This document shows positions 7,950 to 14,841 of a stretch of 30,804 nucleotides of DNA, in pieces. Origin of the DNA: Mesostigma viride (taxonomy: Eukaryota > Streptophyta > Mesostigmatophyceae > Mesostigmatales > Mesostigmataceae); contig RPFO01001571.1 in assembly GCA_009746045.1 (NCBI GenBank), positions 1 through 30,804 of the forward strand. The letters run 5' to 3'. Every line of letters starts with the position of its first letter. Position 1 is the first letter of the stretch. The translations under genes and the position numbers were made by a program. The notes under the pieces were generated by a model. That model did not search any database and had not been told where the DNA came from. It worked only from the letters and a program-made list of their open reading frames with translations.

Positions 7950-8001
7950 GGGTCAAGGGTGGGGTCGTACTATTCTGCGTCGATAATAATGCTGGCGGTC
8001 G

Positions 8002-8283
8002 TCAGAAGACGCAGGAGAGGGCGTGCAATCCGGTACATGTCCTCGCGACCCGTCCGACGGGCGCGACGTCCCAATACCCGAGCGTGGTGCCGGTGGCCAC
8101 GCTGAGGTAGAGCGCGTCGCCGAGGGAGAGGCGTCGGGAGAAGGCCTTGGGGTCGCGGAGGGACACGAGCCAGTACACGATCGCGAAGAGGAGGACGAGC
8201 GCCACGCGGAAGAGCGCGTAGACGCTGACCGCGCCGAGCACGAATCGGACGAACCGTGCGTCTCGCAGGAGGTCGAGCACCAT
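8002..8283 (-). CDS. miniature viral potassium channel (Kcv-like)
   Basis: From ATG 8283 this encodes 93 residues, essentially the length of the small two-span potassium channels of algal viruses. The order fits: a short N-terminal helix, a first membrane span (residues 17-41, ending FAIVYWLV), a turret, the pore helix (LGDALYLSVATG) and the filter TTLGYWD at 66-72. A truncated second span follows (CTGLHALSCVF). Known filters read T-x-G-(Y/F)-G-D, but here the last filter glycine is tryptophan (codon TGG), which is highly unusual. An upstream in-frame extension to 8457 exists but lacks channel character, and an AT-rich TTTATTTATC lies about 25-35 nt before ATG 8283. In algal viruses such channels depolarise the host membrane at entry. 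Family confidence is good; functionality is open. Confidence 0.78.
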   Translation of the reverse strand: MVLDLLRDARFVRFVLGAVSVYALFRVALVLLFAIVYWLVSLRDPKAFSRRLSLGDALYLSVATGTTLGYWDVAPVGRVARTCTGLHALSCVF

Positions 8284-8395
8284 CGGGTCGATATCTGTAC
8301 CCGTCGATAAATAAATCCGTCGAGGCGGGCGTTCGCCCGTCCCGCGTGCGCCCTTTTTCTCCGCCCCGGATGAGACGCGACGGACGGGCGCGCGG

Positions 8396-8506
8396 ATGGA
8401 GTGCCGGGCGTTGGAGACGGCGAAGGGCGCGATCCGCGCGTGCGTCGTGGCCGCCACTCACACCGTGCTCGTGTGGGCGTGCAAGGTGGCCACCTGGCCG
8501 GAGTAG
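8396..8506 (+). CDS. possible 36-residue hydrophobic peptide
   Basis: This short open frame starts MECRALETAKGAIRACV and ends in a hydrophobic stretch with TVLVWACKVATW. One membrane-associated helix is plausible. It lies in the otherwise unassigned 8284-8785 interval, divergent from the potassium channel. There is no homology argument and no clear promoter, so it may be chance in GC-rich DNA. Confidence 0.25.
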   Translation: MECRALETAKGAIRACVVAATHTVLVWACKVATWPE

Positions 8507-8785
8507 GCGCGGGTCGGCCGTCCGATCGCTCGCGTCGTTTCCCACCGTGGATTTGAGCGACCCGTGGATCCGACACGGCGCGGCGCGATATAAAAGACGG
8601 CGAGACCCTCTCGCCGGCACGAAACTGCGGCTGGTCCGTCTCGTCCGCGCTCAGAGTCACAGGACTTCCGGACATCGCCCGCGTCCGATTGTCCCGGAGA
8701 GACGCGAGTACACCGCCGGCGTCCGCTGACGCATCGGCTCGTTCGGGCCGGCCACTTCGTCTCTGTCGATTATCGACAGGACATC
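8507..8785. promoter_or_regulatory. long leader of the gene at 8786: TATA-like box, GGACA words, palindrome
   Basis: GATATAAAAG lies at 8587-8596, about 190 nt before the ATG. The leader carries GGACAT twice and TGTCC once. A perfect palindrome, CTGTCGATTATCGACAG (8763-8779), sits 6 nt before the ATG. The same architecture recurs upstream of 10045, 14588, 19468, 25091, 25610 and 27104. Confidence 0.55.
8763..8779. promoter_or_regulatory. operator-like palindrome CTGTCGATTATCGACAG
   Basis: Two perfect 8-base arms surround a single central base, immediately before the start codon of a putative regulator. The position suits autoregulation of transcription or a 5'-UTR hairpin; no direct evidence is available. 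Confidence 0.45.
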
Positions 8786-9805
8786 ATGTCGGGAGCGCTC
8801 GCGCTGTACCTGCAACCCGTCCACGCCGCGCCGGAAGGCGAGGCGGACCCGATCGCAGGCAAGATCCGCGTGACGCCCGATGGCAAGATCTCGGTCATCG
8901 ATGCCATCAAAGGAGTGATGTTCACGAACGAGGACGGGAGCCTCGTTCCGAATGCCGCAACGCAAGCATCTGGGGCCCTGTGTAGGATTTACAAGGCCCA
9001 TCCCGAAGTTGAAGCACTGTGCTTCAACAGGAAGTTCCCCGGTGCCAGGCAGCGAGAGACGCCGGTGACGGACCGTCAGGGCCTGATCAAGATCATCCAG
9101 TTGCTGCCGGGCAAGAAAGCTGCCAGTTTCCGCCACGCCCTGGCTGTCCTGCTCGAGAGGTACCTGGACGCCGACCGATCTCTTGCTGACGACATATACG
9201 CCCGCGCGGACGCCAAGGACGCCGAGGTCGAGAATCTCGGCGAAGACAAACGCATCAAGGCGTGCGAATCGGCCAAGAGCCACATGGCCGCCATCAAAGA
9301 GAGCGGCGCGCCGGCCCTCGCGTCCGACCCTCGACGCGTATACGCCATCGTGAACGAGACGGTGAACTTCACGGTGTCCGGGATGCACACGGCGGAGATC
9401 CGCGAGTTGCACGGCATGAAGAAGGGCGATTTGACGCACGACTACTATACCAAGTCCATGTCGATCGGCGTGGACTTGATGAACACGCTCAACGAGGAAC
9501 GGGTGAAGGCGGGCGCCGACCCCGTCACGAGCATGAAGGAGATAGGGGGCGCATACTTCGATGCATTCGCCAAATCCGGCGTCCACGAGCAGGCCAAGAT
9601 CCCGCAACCTCGTTCCTACGCGTTGGAGAACAAGAGGAAGAGGGAGGAGCGCTTGGCCAGTCTCAAACGGCTGCCGCCGGCCGGGACGACGAGCGCCGCG
9701 CCGCTTCCGCCGCCAAGCGGTCCCGGACCCAGGCAACTGCCTTCGAGCGTGTGTGGACCCAAGCGGGTCCTCAAGCAGACCACGCTGAAACTCGCAAGAA
9801 TGTGA
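8786..9805 (+). CDS. 'LPG' family regulator-like protein, full length
   Basis: This 339-residue protein is the founding copy of a family present three times here (also 24213-25091 and 25272-25610). Its conserved core (residues 24-150) runs KIRVTPDGKISVIDAI, FPGAxQRETPVTD, a LLPGKKAASFR helix, then ERYLDADRSLADDI and ARADAKDAE. The IRV-x-DG-(R/K)-x-SV-x-D and LPG-x-x-A-x-x-FR pattern occurs in proteins scattered through protist and giant-virus genomes. It resembles the BRO/antirepressor style of a small N-terminal DNA-binding domain plus variable tail, but that link is my inference. A second conserved segment (SMSIGVDLMNTLNE) follows, then a Pro/Lys-rich basic tail. It lies downstream of a long GGACA-rich leader. 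Confidence 0.75.
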   Translation: MSGALALYLQPVHAAPEGEADPIAGKIRVTPDGKISVIDAIKGVMFTNEDGSLVPNAATQASGALCRIYKAHPEVEALCFNRKFPGARQRETPVTDRQGLIKIIQLLPGKKAASFRHALAVLLERYLDADRSLADDIYARADAKDAEVENLGEDKRIKACESAKSHMAAIKESGAPALASDPRRVYAIVNETVNFTVSGMHTAEIRELHGMKKGDLTHDYYTKSMSIGVDLMNTLNEERVKAGADPVTSMKEIGGAYFDAFAKSGVHEQAKIPQPRSYALENKRKREERLASLKRLPPAGTTSAAPLPPPSGPGPRQLPSSVCGPKRVLKQTTLKLARM

Positions 9806-9909
9806 CGTGCGCATCGCGTGGTCCGTCCGATCGGGCGGGATCGTCTCCGCCGTAGATGATCCCTTGGACGACACGGATGGACGGAATGGTCGGGCGCGTC
9901 GGCCGCCTC

Positions 9910-9916
9910 TTTAAAT
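9910..9916 (+). promoter_or_regulatory. TATA-like TTTAAAT upstream of 10045
   Basis: TTTAAAT stands in a GC-rich region about 130 nt before the ATG at 10045. The leader between them has GGGACAG and CTGTCCG and is pyrimidine-rich at its start. Confidence 0.4.
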
Positions 9917-10044
9917 CCGCTCTCTCCCCTCCTCCGCCCGCCAGACCCGCGCGATCTCCCCCCTCCGTCTCCCGTGACCACCGGGACAGGCGCGCTGTCC
10001 GACGAGCGAAACAAATCGCAGGCCATAACAAAAGGACGCAGAGG

Positions 10045-10787
10045 ATGTCCGCCGCGTCCGACAACTCGAAGCCGACCTACATGGAGAGCCACTTCGAGTT
10101 CTCGCACGCGGAGCCCCCCGTGTACTTCTACCGCCCGCGGGCGGACGCGGGCCCGTGTTCCGCAGAGACCGTCTCGCGCGCGTGGACGCCGAGGCGCGGA
10201 TCGGGTACGTCCACGCCCAGAGTCTGGCGGACTGCATGCTCCTGGGAAGGGTGGACGCCTCCCGCTTCTTCGCGGACCCGACGGGCGCGTACCGCCGCGC
10301 CCTGCGGAGGCAGCCGGACTTCTCCCACAGCCTGTGGAGGGAGGACATCGGGCCGTCGCACGGCATGTGGATGCACCCCGACCTCGTCCCCGCGTTCGTG
10401 GAGTGGGTGCAGGAGCCGGGACGCGAGCCGAAGCGGTTCCGCCACCTGGCAGAGATCAAGGACGACATCGCCCGCAAGACGGACGGAGTCACGGGCGTCC
10501 GGTGCCGCGCGGGACACGTAGACGTCGTGTCGTACCCGCAGGGAGACCTCATCGTCGTGGAGGACGTCACGGAATGGGCGCGGGGACTCGGGCGTCTGGC
10601 CGCGTTCGGGATCGACTTCGAGTCGTTCAACCACCGCCTGCACCTCTACTGCACGCACGATACGTCCAAGGACGTGAAAGAGGACCAGCTGCACCTCCTG
10701 CGCGAGGTGTGCCGCAAGTGCGAGGTGGAGCTGACATTGGACGACAACGTCGTGATGGCGTTGGAGGACCGGCCGATCGCGCCGTGA
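10045..10787 (+). CDS. divergent KilA-N-type protein, interrupted by one frame change
   Basis: The N-terminus (ATG 10045, MSAASDNSKPTYMESHFEFS) is in one frame until about 10148. The rest (to the TGA at 10785) is in the frame one base back, and the switch falls at a GGGCCC stretch. The second part contains a KilA-N-like domain: GYVHAQSLADCMLLGR, a helical stretch, then HGMWMHPDLVPAFVEWV. The latter corresponds to the family's diagnostic G-(T/M)-W-(I/V/M)-H-P-(D/R)-L segment. KilA-N is a DNA-binding module widespread in phages and large DNA viruses. A C-terminal region (FNHRLHLYCTHDTSKDVKE) looks like a separate small domain. The KilA-N gene at 14842 is a clearer member of the same superfamily. 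The role is probably regulatory, by inference. Confidence 0.68.
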
Positions 10788-10962
10788 CGTTCCCTAAACC
10801 GCCTTTTGCATAATTGTGTAGTTCGCGAGACGAAAACGATGGCAGCGATGCCGAGATTTGTGATCATGCAATTAAAACCATTTTATTCGATCCATAAACG
10901 AATACACGAAATAAAGAAACGAAATCCATTACCAACCCCTCTCACCGTCCTCCATTCGCGCG
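10788..10962. other. AT-rich convergent intergenic region
   Basis: This is an AT-rich gap between convergent genes with several AATAAA/ATTAAA words, presumably 3'-end processing signals. A 60-codon open frame crosses it without any protein-like character. Nothing else was seen. Confidence 0.5.
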
Positions 10963-11157
10963 TCAATTGCCCACGAAGTAGAAAGTGATCAGGTAGAACG
11001 CGAGCGCGGTCGAAAACGCGTGCGCGGCCACCAGCTTGTTGCCGTACAGGTCGACCGCGCCCATGGCGTCGATCCGGTCGAGCAGGAAGCTCGCGAGGAG
11101 AGACGCGAGGCCGGCGGCGAGGGGCTTCACGAGTTCGGCGGGGATGAACATGGCCAT
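10963..11157 (-). CDS. small membrane protein, two hydrophobic segments
   Basis: This 64-residue protein has a hydrophobic segment at residues 8-27 (VKPLAAGLASLLASFLLDR) and another at 44-63 (AHAFSTALAFYLITFYFVG). They are separated by a short polar loop with DLYGNK. It is probably a hairpin-like integral membrane protein. GTACGATAATC directly precedes the ATG. It is the first of three consecutive small membrane-protein genes on this strand (10963-11957). No family was recognised. Confidence 0.65.
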   Translation of the reverse strand: MAMFIPAELVKPLAAGLASLLASFLLDRIDAMGAVDLYGNKLVAAHAFSTALAFYLITFYFVGN

Positions 11158-11279
11158 GATTATCGTACCGCGACGCTGATTTGTTGATTAGGTCTCACAT
11201 TTTATTTTCGGCCGGACCCGGACTCCCGAGGACTCGGACTCGGACTCGTGCCGGTGCGCGGTTCGGGACGCGCGGCTAA

Positions 11280-11570
11280 CTAGGCCGGATAGAACCGCGC
11301 GAAGACGGCGTAGGCGACCGCGTAGAACACGGCCGCGAAAAAAGCCGAACGCACGGCGCGTTTCCGCTCGAAATCCCCGGCCGTCGACGGCGGGGGCTTG
11401 GAGAGGAAGCTCTTGAGCGCGCCGTCGAAGGGTCCGCCGTTCAACAGCCCGGTCAGGTGCGCGCGGACGTCGAATCGCGGACCGTCCTTGTAATTCCCCA
11501 CAAACAGGGTGGCCAGGACGGAGACGATCGCGGCGAGGGAGGCTTCGATCACGGGTCGCGTCCACGCCAT
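11280..11570 (-). CDS. small membrane protein, 96 residues
   Basis: It has a hydrophobic N-terminal segment (VIEASLAAIVSVLATLFVG), a polar middle (RAHLTGLLNGGPFDGALKSF) and a second hydrophobic segment near the C-terminus (SAFFAAVFYAVAYAVFARF). The two-span layout resembles its neighbours on both sides. The start is ATG 11570, with GTTTAGGTAACC about 30 nt upstream. Function is unknown; a virion-membrane or host-membrane location is likely. Confidence 0.65.
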   Translation of the reverse strand: MAWTRPVIEASLAAIVSVLATLFVGNYKDGPRFDVRAHLTGLLNGGPFDGALKSFLSKPPPSTAGDFERKRAVRSAFFAAVFYAVAYAVFARFYPA

Positions 11571-11648
11571 GGAGGGAATCGTGCGAGCGCGTGGTTACCT
11601 AAACGAGCGGATAATTTTGAGGGCGGCGGCGTCTTCGGGTCCGAGGGA

Positions 11649-11957
11649 TCACGCGAGCCACAGGAAGCTCAGGACGTAGAACAGGATCGCGGCCGTGCCC
11701 GCGTACACGTAGACGGGCGAATCGTAGAAAAACACGATCCAGCTCCCGGACGGGGGCGCCGGCCACTTGCTCGTACCGCCAGTGCCCGCGCCCGCGCCCG
11801 GACCCGCGCCCGAGCCAGCGCCCGGACCCGCGCCCGAGCCAGCGGACCGGGGACGGAAGAACCTTCGCCGGAACATCGCGTACTGCACGACGGGGATGAG
11901 GAAGAAGACCAGCCCTCCGACTGCGAGGGAGGAGATCAGACGGACGCTCCAAACCAT
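11649..11957 (-). CDS. two-span membrane protein with Gly/Ala/Pro repeat linker
   Basis: This is a 102-residue protein. Its first span is near residues 8-28 (ISSLAVGGLVFFLIPVVQY), followed by a basic cluster (RRRFFRPR). A Gly-Ala-Gly-Pro/Ser repeat linker (about residues 38-60) is encoded by a 24-bp tandem DNA repeat. A second span follows near 80-101 (YVYAGTAAILFYVLSFLWL). The repeat makes linker length prone to change. The ATG at 11957 lies about 20 nt from an AT-rich GGTATTCTAG element. No family was recognised. Confidence 0.65.
   Translation of the reverse strand: MVWSVRLISSLAVGGLVFFLIPVVQYAMFRRRFFRPRSAGSGAGPGAGSGAGPGAGAGTGGTSKWPAPPSGSWIVFFYDSPVYVYAGTAAILFYVLSFLWLA
11794..11841. repeat. 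two perfect 24-bp tandem repeats inside 11649-11957
   Basis: Two adjoining identical 24-base units (11794-11817 and 11818-11841), with degenerate copies before them, encode the Gly/Ala/Pro linker. The unit is a multiple of three, so expansion preserves the frame. Confidence 0.85.
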
Positions 11958-12005
11958 CCCGACGCGCTAGAATACCATAGGACACACATAAAATTCCGCC
12001 CTCTC

Positions 12006-12659
12006 TCACCTCGTGGCGCGTCGGACCCCGCGGAGTCTGACGATTTCGCGCGGGTGACGCTTCACGCGGCGGCGGTGCTTGTGCGCGGGTCCGGCCGCAC
12101 CCATCGGACGCGCCACGCGACGGCGACGGTGACCGTGGACGGGACGAGACGCGCCCGCGGGTCTCGACGCGCGTCGGAGGGGGTGACGCCTGCGCACGAC
12201 CGCCCCGCTCGAGGCGACGGGACGAGCCGACGCGGGGTGGCGCCGCCGGTGACGGTGACGGTGGACGGAAGCGCCCGCCAGGTGCGCGGAGGCGAGACGT
12301 CCGCGGCCGACGCGGCCGGACGAGGGAGCGGGACCCAAACACGAGTTGAAGTGACGGGCGAAGAGGGCGTCGACGTCCACGGCCGCCCCGCCCGCTCCAC
12401 CGCGGCGCGCGACCGACACGACGCGTCGGACGGGGCGCGCGAGGGAGGGCAGCAGAGGGCCGCTCGTGAAGCCGGACGCGAACAGGAAGCGGCCGGTCGG
12501 ACGCGGCGCGCCCGCGCGGCGGACGTGCCTCCTCCGTCGGTGCGCGGAGGGACGGGACTTGCGGAGGACGGGCCCGGAGGCGGAAGAGGAGGACGGACGA
12601 GGGCGTCGGTGTCTGCGGATCCTGCGGGCGCCTGCGAGGTGCATGGGGTCGTCGTACAT
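12006..12659 (-). CDS. possible Arg/His-rich basic protein
   Basis: This is a 217-codon open frame with extreme Arg, His, Ala, Pro and Ser content (clusters such as RRRRHVRRAG and HRHRHRRRHP). It could be a protamine-like DNA-condensing protein. However, the region is GC-rich enough to keep several frames open, including a long one on the opposite strand. Support comes from the start context: ATG 12659 is about 30 nt downstream of GTATAGGATAG, and the interval would otherwise be a 700-bp gap. No domain was recognised. Confidence 0.42.
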   Translation of the reverse strand: MYDDPMHLAGARRIRRHRRPRPSSSSASGPVLRKSRPSAHRRRRHVRRAGAPRPTGRFLFASGFTSGPLLPSLARPVRRVVSVARRGGAGGAAVDVDALFARHFNSCLGPAPSSGRVGRGRLASAHLAGASVHRHRHRRRHPASARPVASSGAVVRRRHPLRRASRPAGASRPVHGHRRRRVARPMGAAGPAHKHRRRVKRHPREIVRLRGVRRATR

Positions 12660-12732
12660 GATGGTCGCTTTCGAACGAGACGCGGTTCTATCCTATACCG
12701 TCACAAAAAAAACGCCGGTATCTGTAAGGGAA

Positions 12733-13608
12733 ATGGTTCGCGACCCGAAGAAATCGAGTTTGTCCACGAATAAAAAGAGACGGAAAGTGGTACACGTCCT
12801 AGGGAGAAAGCCGCGCAAAATTCCGGCGACGATGGAACCGGCGGGACGATCCATAAGGATCGGAAACCGAGAATATCCTCTATACTTCCGAATCCGAGAG
12901 GGCAAAAAGGGCGGCGTCGACGTTTCCATCCCATTTCCACGAGGTTACCCAAACACGCCTCTAAAGCGAGCGGCGAAGAGGATCGGGGTCATCACGGTGG
13001 AACCCGATGAAAATCGATTGCTCGTGTTCGACTTCGCGATGTACCCTTCCATCCACTCGAAATACGGCCAACTCGCGACGGAGGAGGAAAAGCGAGACAC
13101 GAAGGGGTTAGGCAAATCCATGTTCCTTCGTGCCATCCAACTCAACGTGAAATACAACGTGATAGGGGAGAACGATTCTGTTCAATTGTTCGCGGACGGA
13201 TCCTACAAACAACGCCACAAGGACAAGCAGGTCCCTCTGCTGATCACCGACAAGAAAAAGGCACTAGACTTGATAAAAAAGTTCCCCCTCAGTAAAGAGA
13301 CGTACGACGATAGCCACGCGCCTCGAACACACTTAACCCCCATCGACCCTCTCGTATTCGCGAGCACCATAATGCTCAACCTACAATTGGTGGAGATGTA
13401 CAAGAAATTTGGCATGGAAGTGAAGAGCCTCGATATAGGAGAACTCATCCCGATGAAGTCCACACCCGCTACGATCTTCAAGGCACTCGGGTCGGGCCCC
13501 TCCCGTCAACAAGTCCAATGTTCTGCCCATACGCGCGCGAATAAACGATGCCGCAAGACCGCAAAATTCGGCGGGTTGTGCGCGACGCACGCACCAACGA
13601 GAAACTAA
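12733..13608 (+). CDS. possible acetyltransferase-like protein with C-terminal Cys/His motif; AT-richer than neighbours
   Basis: From ATG 12733 this encodes 291 residues; ATGs at 12640 and 12661 would lengthen it and overlap the divergent start. Weak GNAT-like features are a beta-rich centre, GLGKSMFLRAI in the place of the acetyl-CoA loop, and LQLVEMYKKFGMEVKSL near the end, where GNAT proteins have a Y-x-x-x-GF strand. This assignment is tentative. The last 30 residues hold C-x-x-H-T-x-x-x-x-x-C ... C-x-x-H, the same module as at the N-terminus of 3268-3789. Codon third positions are near balanced (many AAA, GTA, CTA), unlike the strongly GC-ending neighbours, which suggests relatively recent acquisition. 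It is convergent with 13605 with overlapping stop codons. Confidence 0.75.
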   Translation: MVRDPKKSSLSTNKKRRKVVHVLGRKPRKIPATMEPAGRSIRIGNREYPLYFRIREGKKGGVDVSIPFPRGYPNTPLKRAAKRIGVITVEPDENRLLVFDFAMYPSIHSKYGQLATEEEKRDTKGLGKSMFLRAIQLNVKYNVIGENDSVQLFADGSYKQRHKDKQVPLLITDKKKALDLIKKFPLSKETYDDSHAPRTHLTPIDPLVFASTIMLNLQLVEMYKKFGMEVKSLDIGELIPMKSTPATIFKALGSGPSRQQVQCSAHTRANKRCRKTAKFGGLCATHAPTRN

Positions 13609-13835
13609 CGTCCGATCAATAGACGGGTCACGGGAGTGCTGACACCCACGAGGGCGTGCAAGGTTTCGCCGATGACCACGAGGACGCCGAACGGTAGGAG
13701 GGTGGCGGAGAGGGAGAAGGATCCGGCGCGACCGTAACGGACGTACGCGAATGCCGCGAGCCACGTGGCGAACCAGTCAAAGAGGGCGGACCCGAACACG
13801 CGGTACGAGCGCAGGCGAGCGATCGCACTCTCCAT
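13605..13835 (-). CDS. conserved small two-span membrane protein
   Basis: From ATG 13835 this is 76 residues; ATG 13862 is in frame, but TTTAAAT lies directly before it and could be the promoter of the inner start. The pattern is YRVFGSALFDWFATWLAAF, then a second hydrophobic stretch (LPFGVLVVIGETLHALVG) and V-x-T-P-V-x-R-LL. It follows the layout of a small protein recurrent in algal and mimivirus-like genomes: Y-(K/R)-x-F, F-D, a span, a G-x-x-LH-x-(L/F)-(F/V)-(G/C)-V turn and T. I recall this family but cannot name a function. It is convergent with the preceding gene, the stops overlapping. Confidence 0.65.
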   Translation of the reverse strand: MESAIARLRSYRVFGSALFDWFATWLAAFAYVRYGRAGSFSLSATLLPFGVLVVIGETLHALVGVSTPVTRLLIGR

Positions 13836-13986
13836 GGAGACGGTACTAGCTAGGGCCGGCATTTAAATTCAGAGGTCGATAGGAGCGCCGTGTTGTGGGA
13901 AAAGCAGCAATACAATTAAATTTTGTCAAAGGGTGCCAGGAAATTCGTTTTCGTTTATCATCACGCAATCGAGTCCGCTCTACAAT

Positions 13987-14009
13987 TTGTAGGAGTGGAT
14001 TTCCTACAA
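13987..14009. repeat. 23-bp hairpin repeat, copy 1
   Basis: Arms TTGTAGGA and TCCTACAA enclose a 7-base GTGGATT loop. The sequence is identical to the copy at 14053-14075, with starts 66 bp apart. A further CTACAA directly upstream can also pair with the left arm. Confidence 0.85.
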
Positions 14010-14052
14010 GCTTTAACGAGCGTCAATCGGGTCATCGTCCGACGGTCTACAG

Positions 14053-14075
14053 TTGTAGGAGTGGATTTCCTACAA
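14053..14075. repeat. 23-bp hairpin repeat, copy 2
   Basis: This is an exact second copy of the element at 13987-14009, again preceded by CTACA, so the repeat with its upstream pairing word is duplicated as a unit while the bases between the copies are unrelated. Confidence 0.85.
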
Positions 14076-14230
14076 ACGCGAACCGTTCGATGCGCGCAAT
14101 ACGCGCTCCATCTACGGGCCTGACGATATTGCATGCATGCGCACAGACACTCAATGGGCGTTCCAATTTCGTTTATTACGAATAGTTACGGAAAACGAGC
14201 ATTTTCGGATCGTCGGACGATCGTCCGTTT

Positions 14231-14588
14231 TCATTCGATCCCGGTACGGATCTCGCGCCTCACGTCGCGCGCGATCTCCAGGATCCGCGGGTCCACCTTG
14301 GACGCGTCCGCGGTTTTCAGGCCCTCGAGGGGGGCGCCGCCGATTTCCACGGCGGCTCGGGACATCTCGTTGTCCAGGGAAGCGACGTTGTCTTGGAACT
14401 TGTCCTCGTCCACCAGAACTCGCACGAACTCGTGCACTTTGGACCGCACGATCTCGATCATGGCGCGCACCATCTCGGTCTGCTCGTCCAGCAGCTCCCG
14501 TTCCGCGGCCCGAGCCGCGGCCAGGTTGATCCGGCGGGCCCTCGCACGGGCGGCCCCGCTCGTCTTCTTGAGGCTTTTTGCGGGCCAT
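14231..14588 (-). CDS. unknown helical protein, one frame change near its start
   Basis: The start ATG 14588 reads MARKK, then meets an A5 run (T5 at 14575-14579 on the plus strand). After the run, the protein-like reading is in another frame: a basic Ala/Arg helix, ELLDEQTEMVRAMIEIVRS, VHEFVRVLVDEDKFQ and a polar end at 14231. One base fewer in the run would unite the two parts into roughly 118 residues. Without it, only an 80-residue protein from ATG 14473 remains. The protein is helical and soluble. The leader upstream is about 180 nt long, has CTATAAAC at 14769-14776 and several GGACA/TGTCC words, matching the long-leader class. No family was recognised. Confidence 0.6.
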
Positions 14589-14786
14589 GGACGTCGGTCA
14601 GGACAAACGCGCTGTCCGAACTTAGGAGTGAGAGAGCGCTCGGCTCGGTCGGTCGGTCGGTACGGACGGACACTCGGACGCAGAGGATGTCCGGGATGTC
14701 TCGCGGATTACGGTTTGGTTTCTTCAGTTCGGCGGGATGCGAGTGCGCTTCCCACGGAGAGGAGAGGGGTTTATAGACCCGTTCGG
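14589..14786 (-). promoter_or_regulatory. long GGACA-rich leader and TATA-like box for 14588
   Basis: CTATAAAC (minus strand, 14769-14776) lies about 180 nt upstream of the ATG. The leader contains GGACATCC, GTCCGAGTGTCC, CGGACAG and TTTGTCC, plus a small GGTC tandem run (about 14645-14662). The 12-base word GTCCGAGTGTCC also occurs in the leader of 19468. Confidence 0.5.
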
Positions 14787-14835
14787 CGCGGGGCGCGCGG
14801 GATGTCGATCGGGTCGAACCGAGTCGGCCGCGCGG
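14787..14835. repeat. 49-bp direct repeat, left copy, flanking the KilA-N gene
   Basis: This copy is 47 of 49 bases identical to 16091-16139 in the same orientation. It lies 6 bp downstream of the stop of the KilA-N gene (14842-15924). The core is GTCGATCGGGTC, followed by a shared AACCGAGTCGGCCGCGCGG. The pair brackets a 1.3-kb segment containing only that gene. Confidence 0.88.
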
Positions 14836-14841
14836 AGTGCC

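Larger units (their letters stand above)
13836..14230. other. AT-rich gene-free strip with two hairpin repeats
   Basis: This stretch is much less GC-rich than its surroundings. It contains two identical 23-bp hairpin elements (listed separately). The plus-strand open frame across it (13895-14185) has no protein-like character and no family match. The strip could hold a small structured RNA, 3'-end signals or a protein-binding array. Confidence 0.5.

Noticed and set aside
7970-8620. Alternative frame giving a different second membrane span for the potassium channel (LLRLLTTASIII)
   Set aside because: The annotated frame already gives a plausible though short second span (CTGLHALSCVF) and the expected total length; a frame change is not required.
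10806-10988. 60-codon open frame in the AT-rich gap
   Set aside because: No conserved motif; overlaps the end of a membrane-protein gene and polyadenylation-like words.
11457-12773. 438-codon plus-strand open frame
   Set aside because: It crosses three membrane-protein genes on the other strand, is Arg/Gly/Ala/Asp low-complexity throughout and has no domain.
13987-14075. Resemblance of TGTAGGAGTGGATT to bacterial REP elements
   Set aside because: Only a short word is shared, and the rest of the window is clearly a eukaryotic virus; coincidence is more likely.
13987-14075. Mini CRISPR array
   Set aside because: Only two repeats, each a strong hairpin, with a single spacer-like interval and no cas genes.
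13895-14185. Plus-strand open frame across the hairpin repeats, with a repeated CRSGFPT motif
   Set aside because: The repeated peptide is merely the translation of the duplicated 23-bp hairpin; no other protein-like character.
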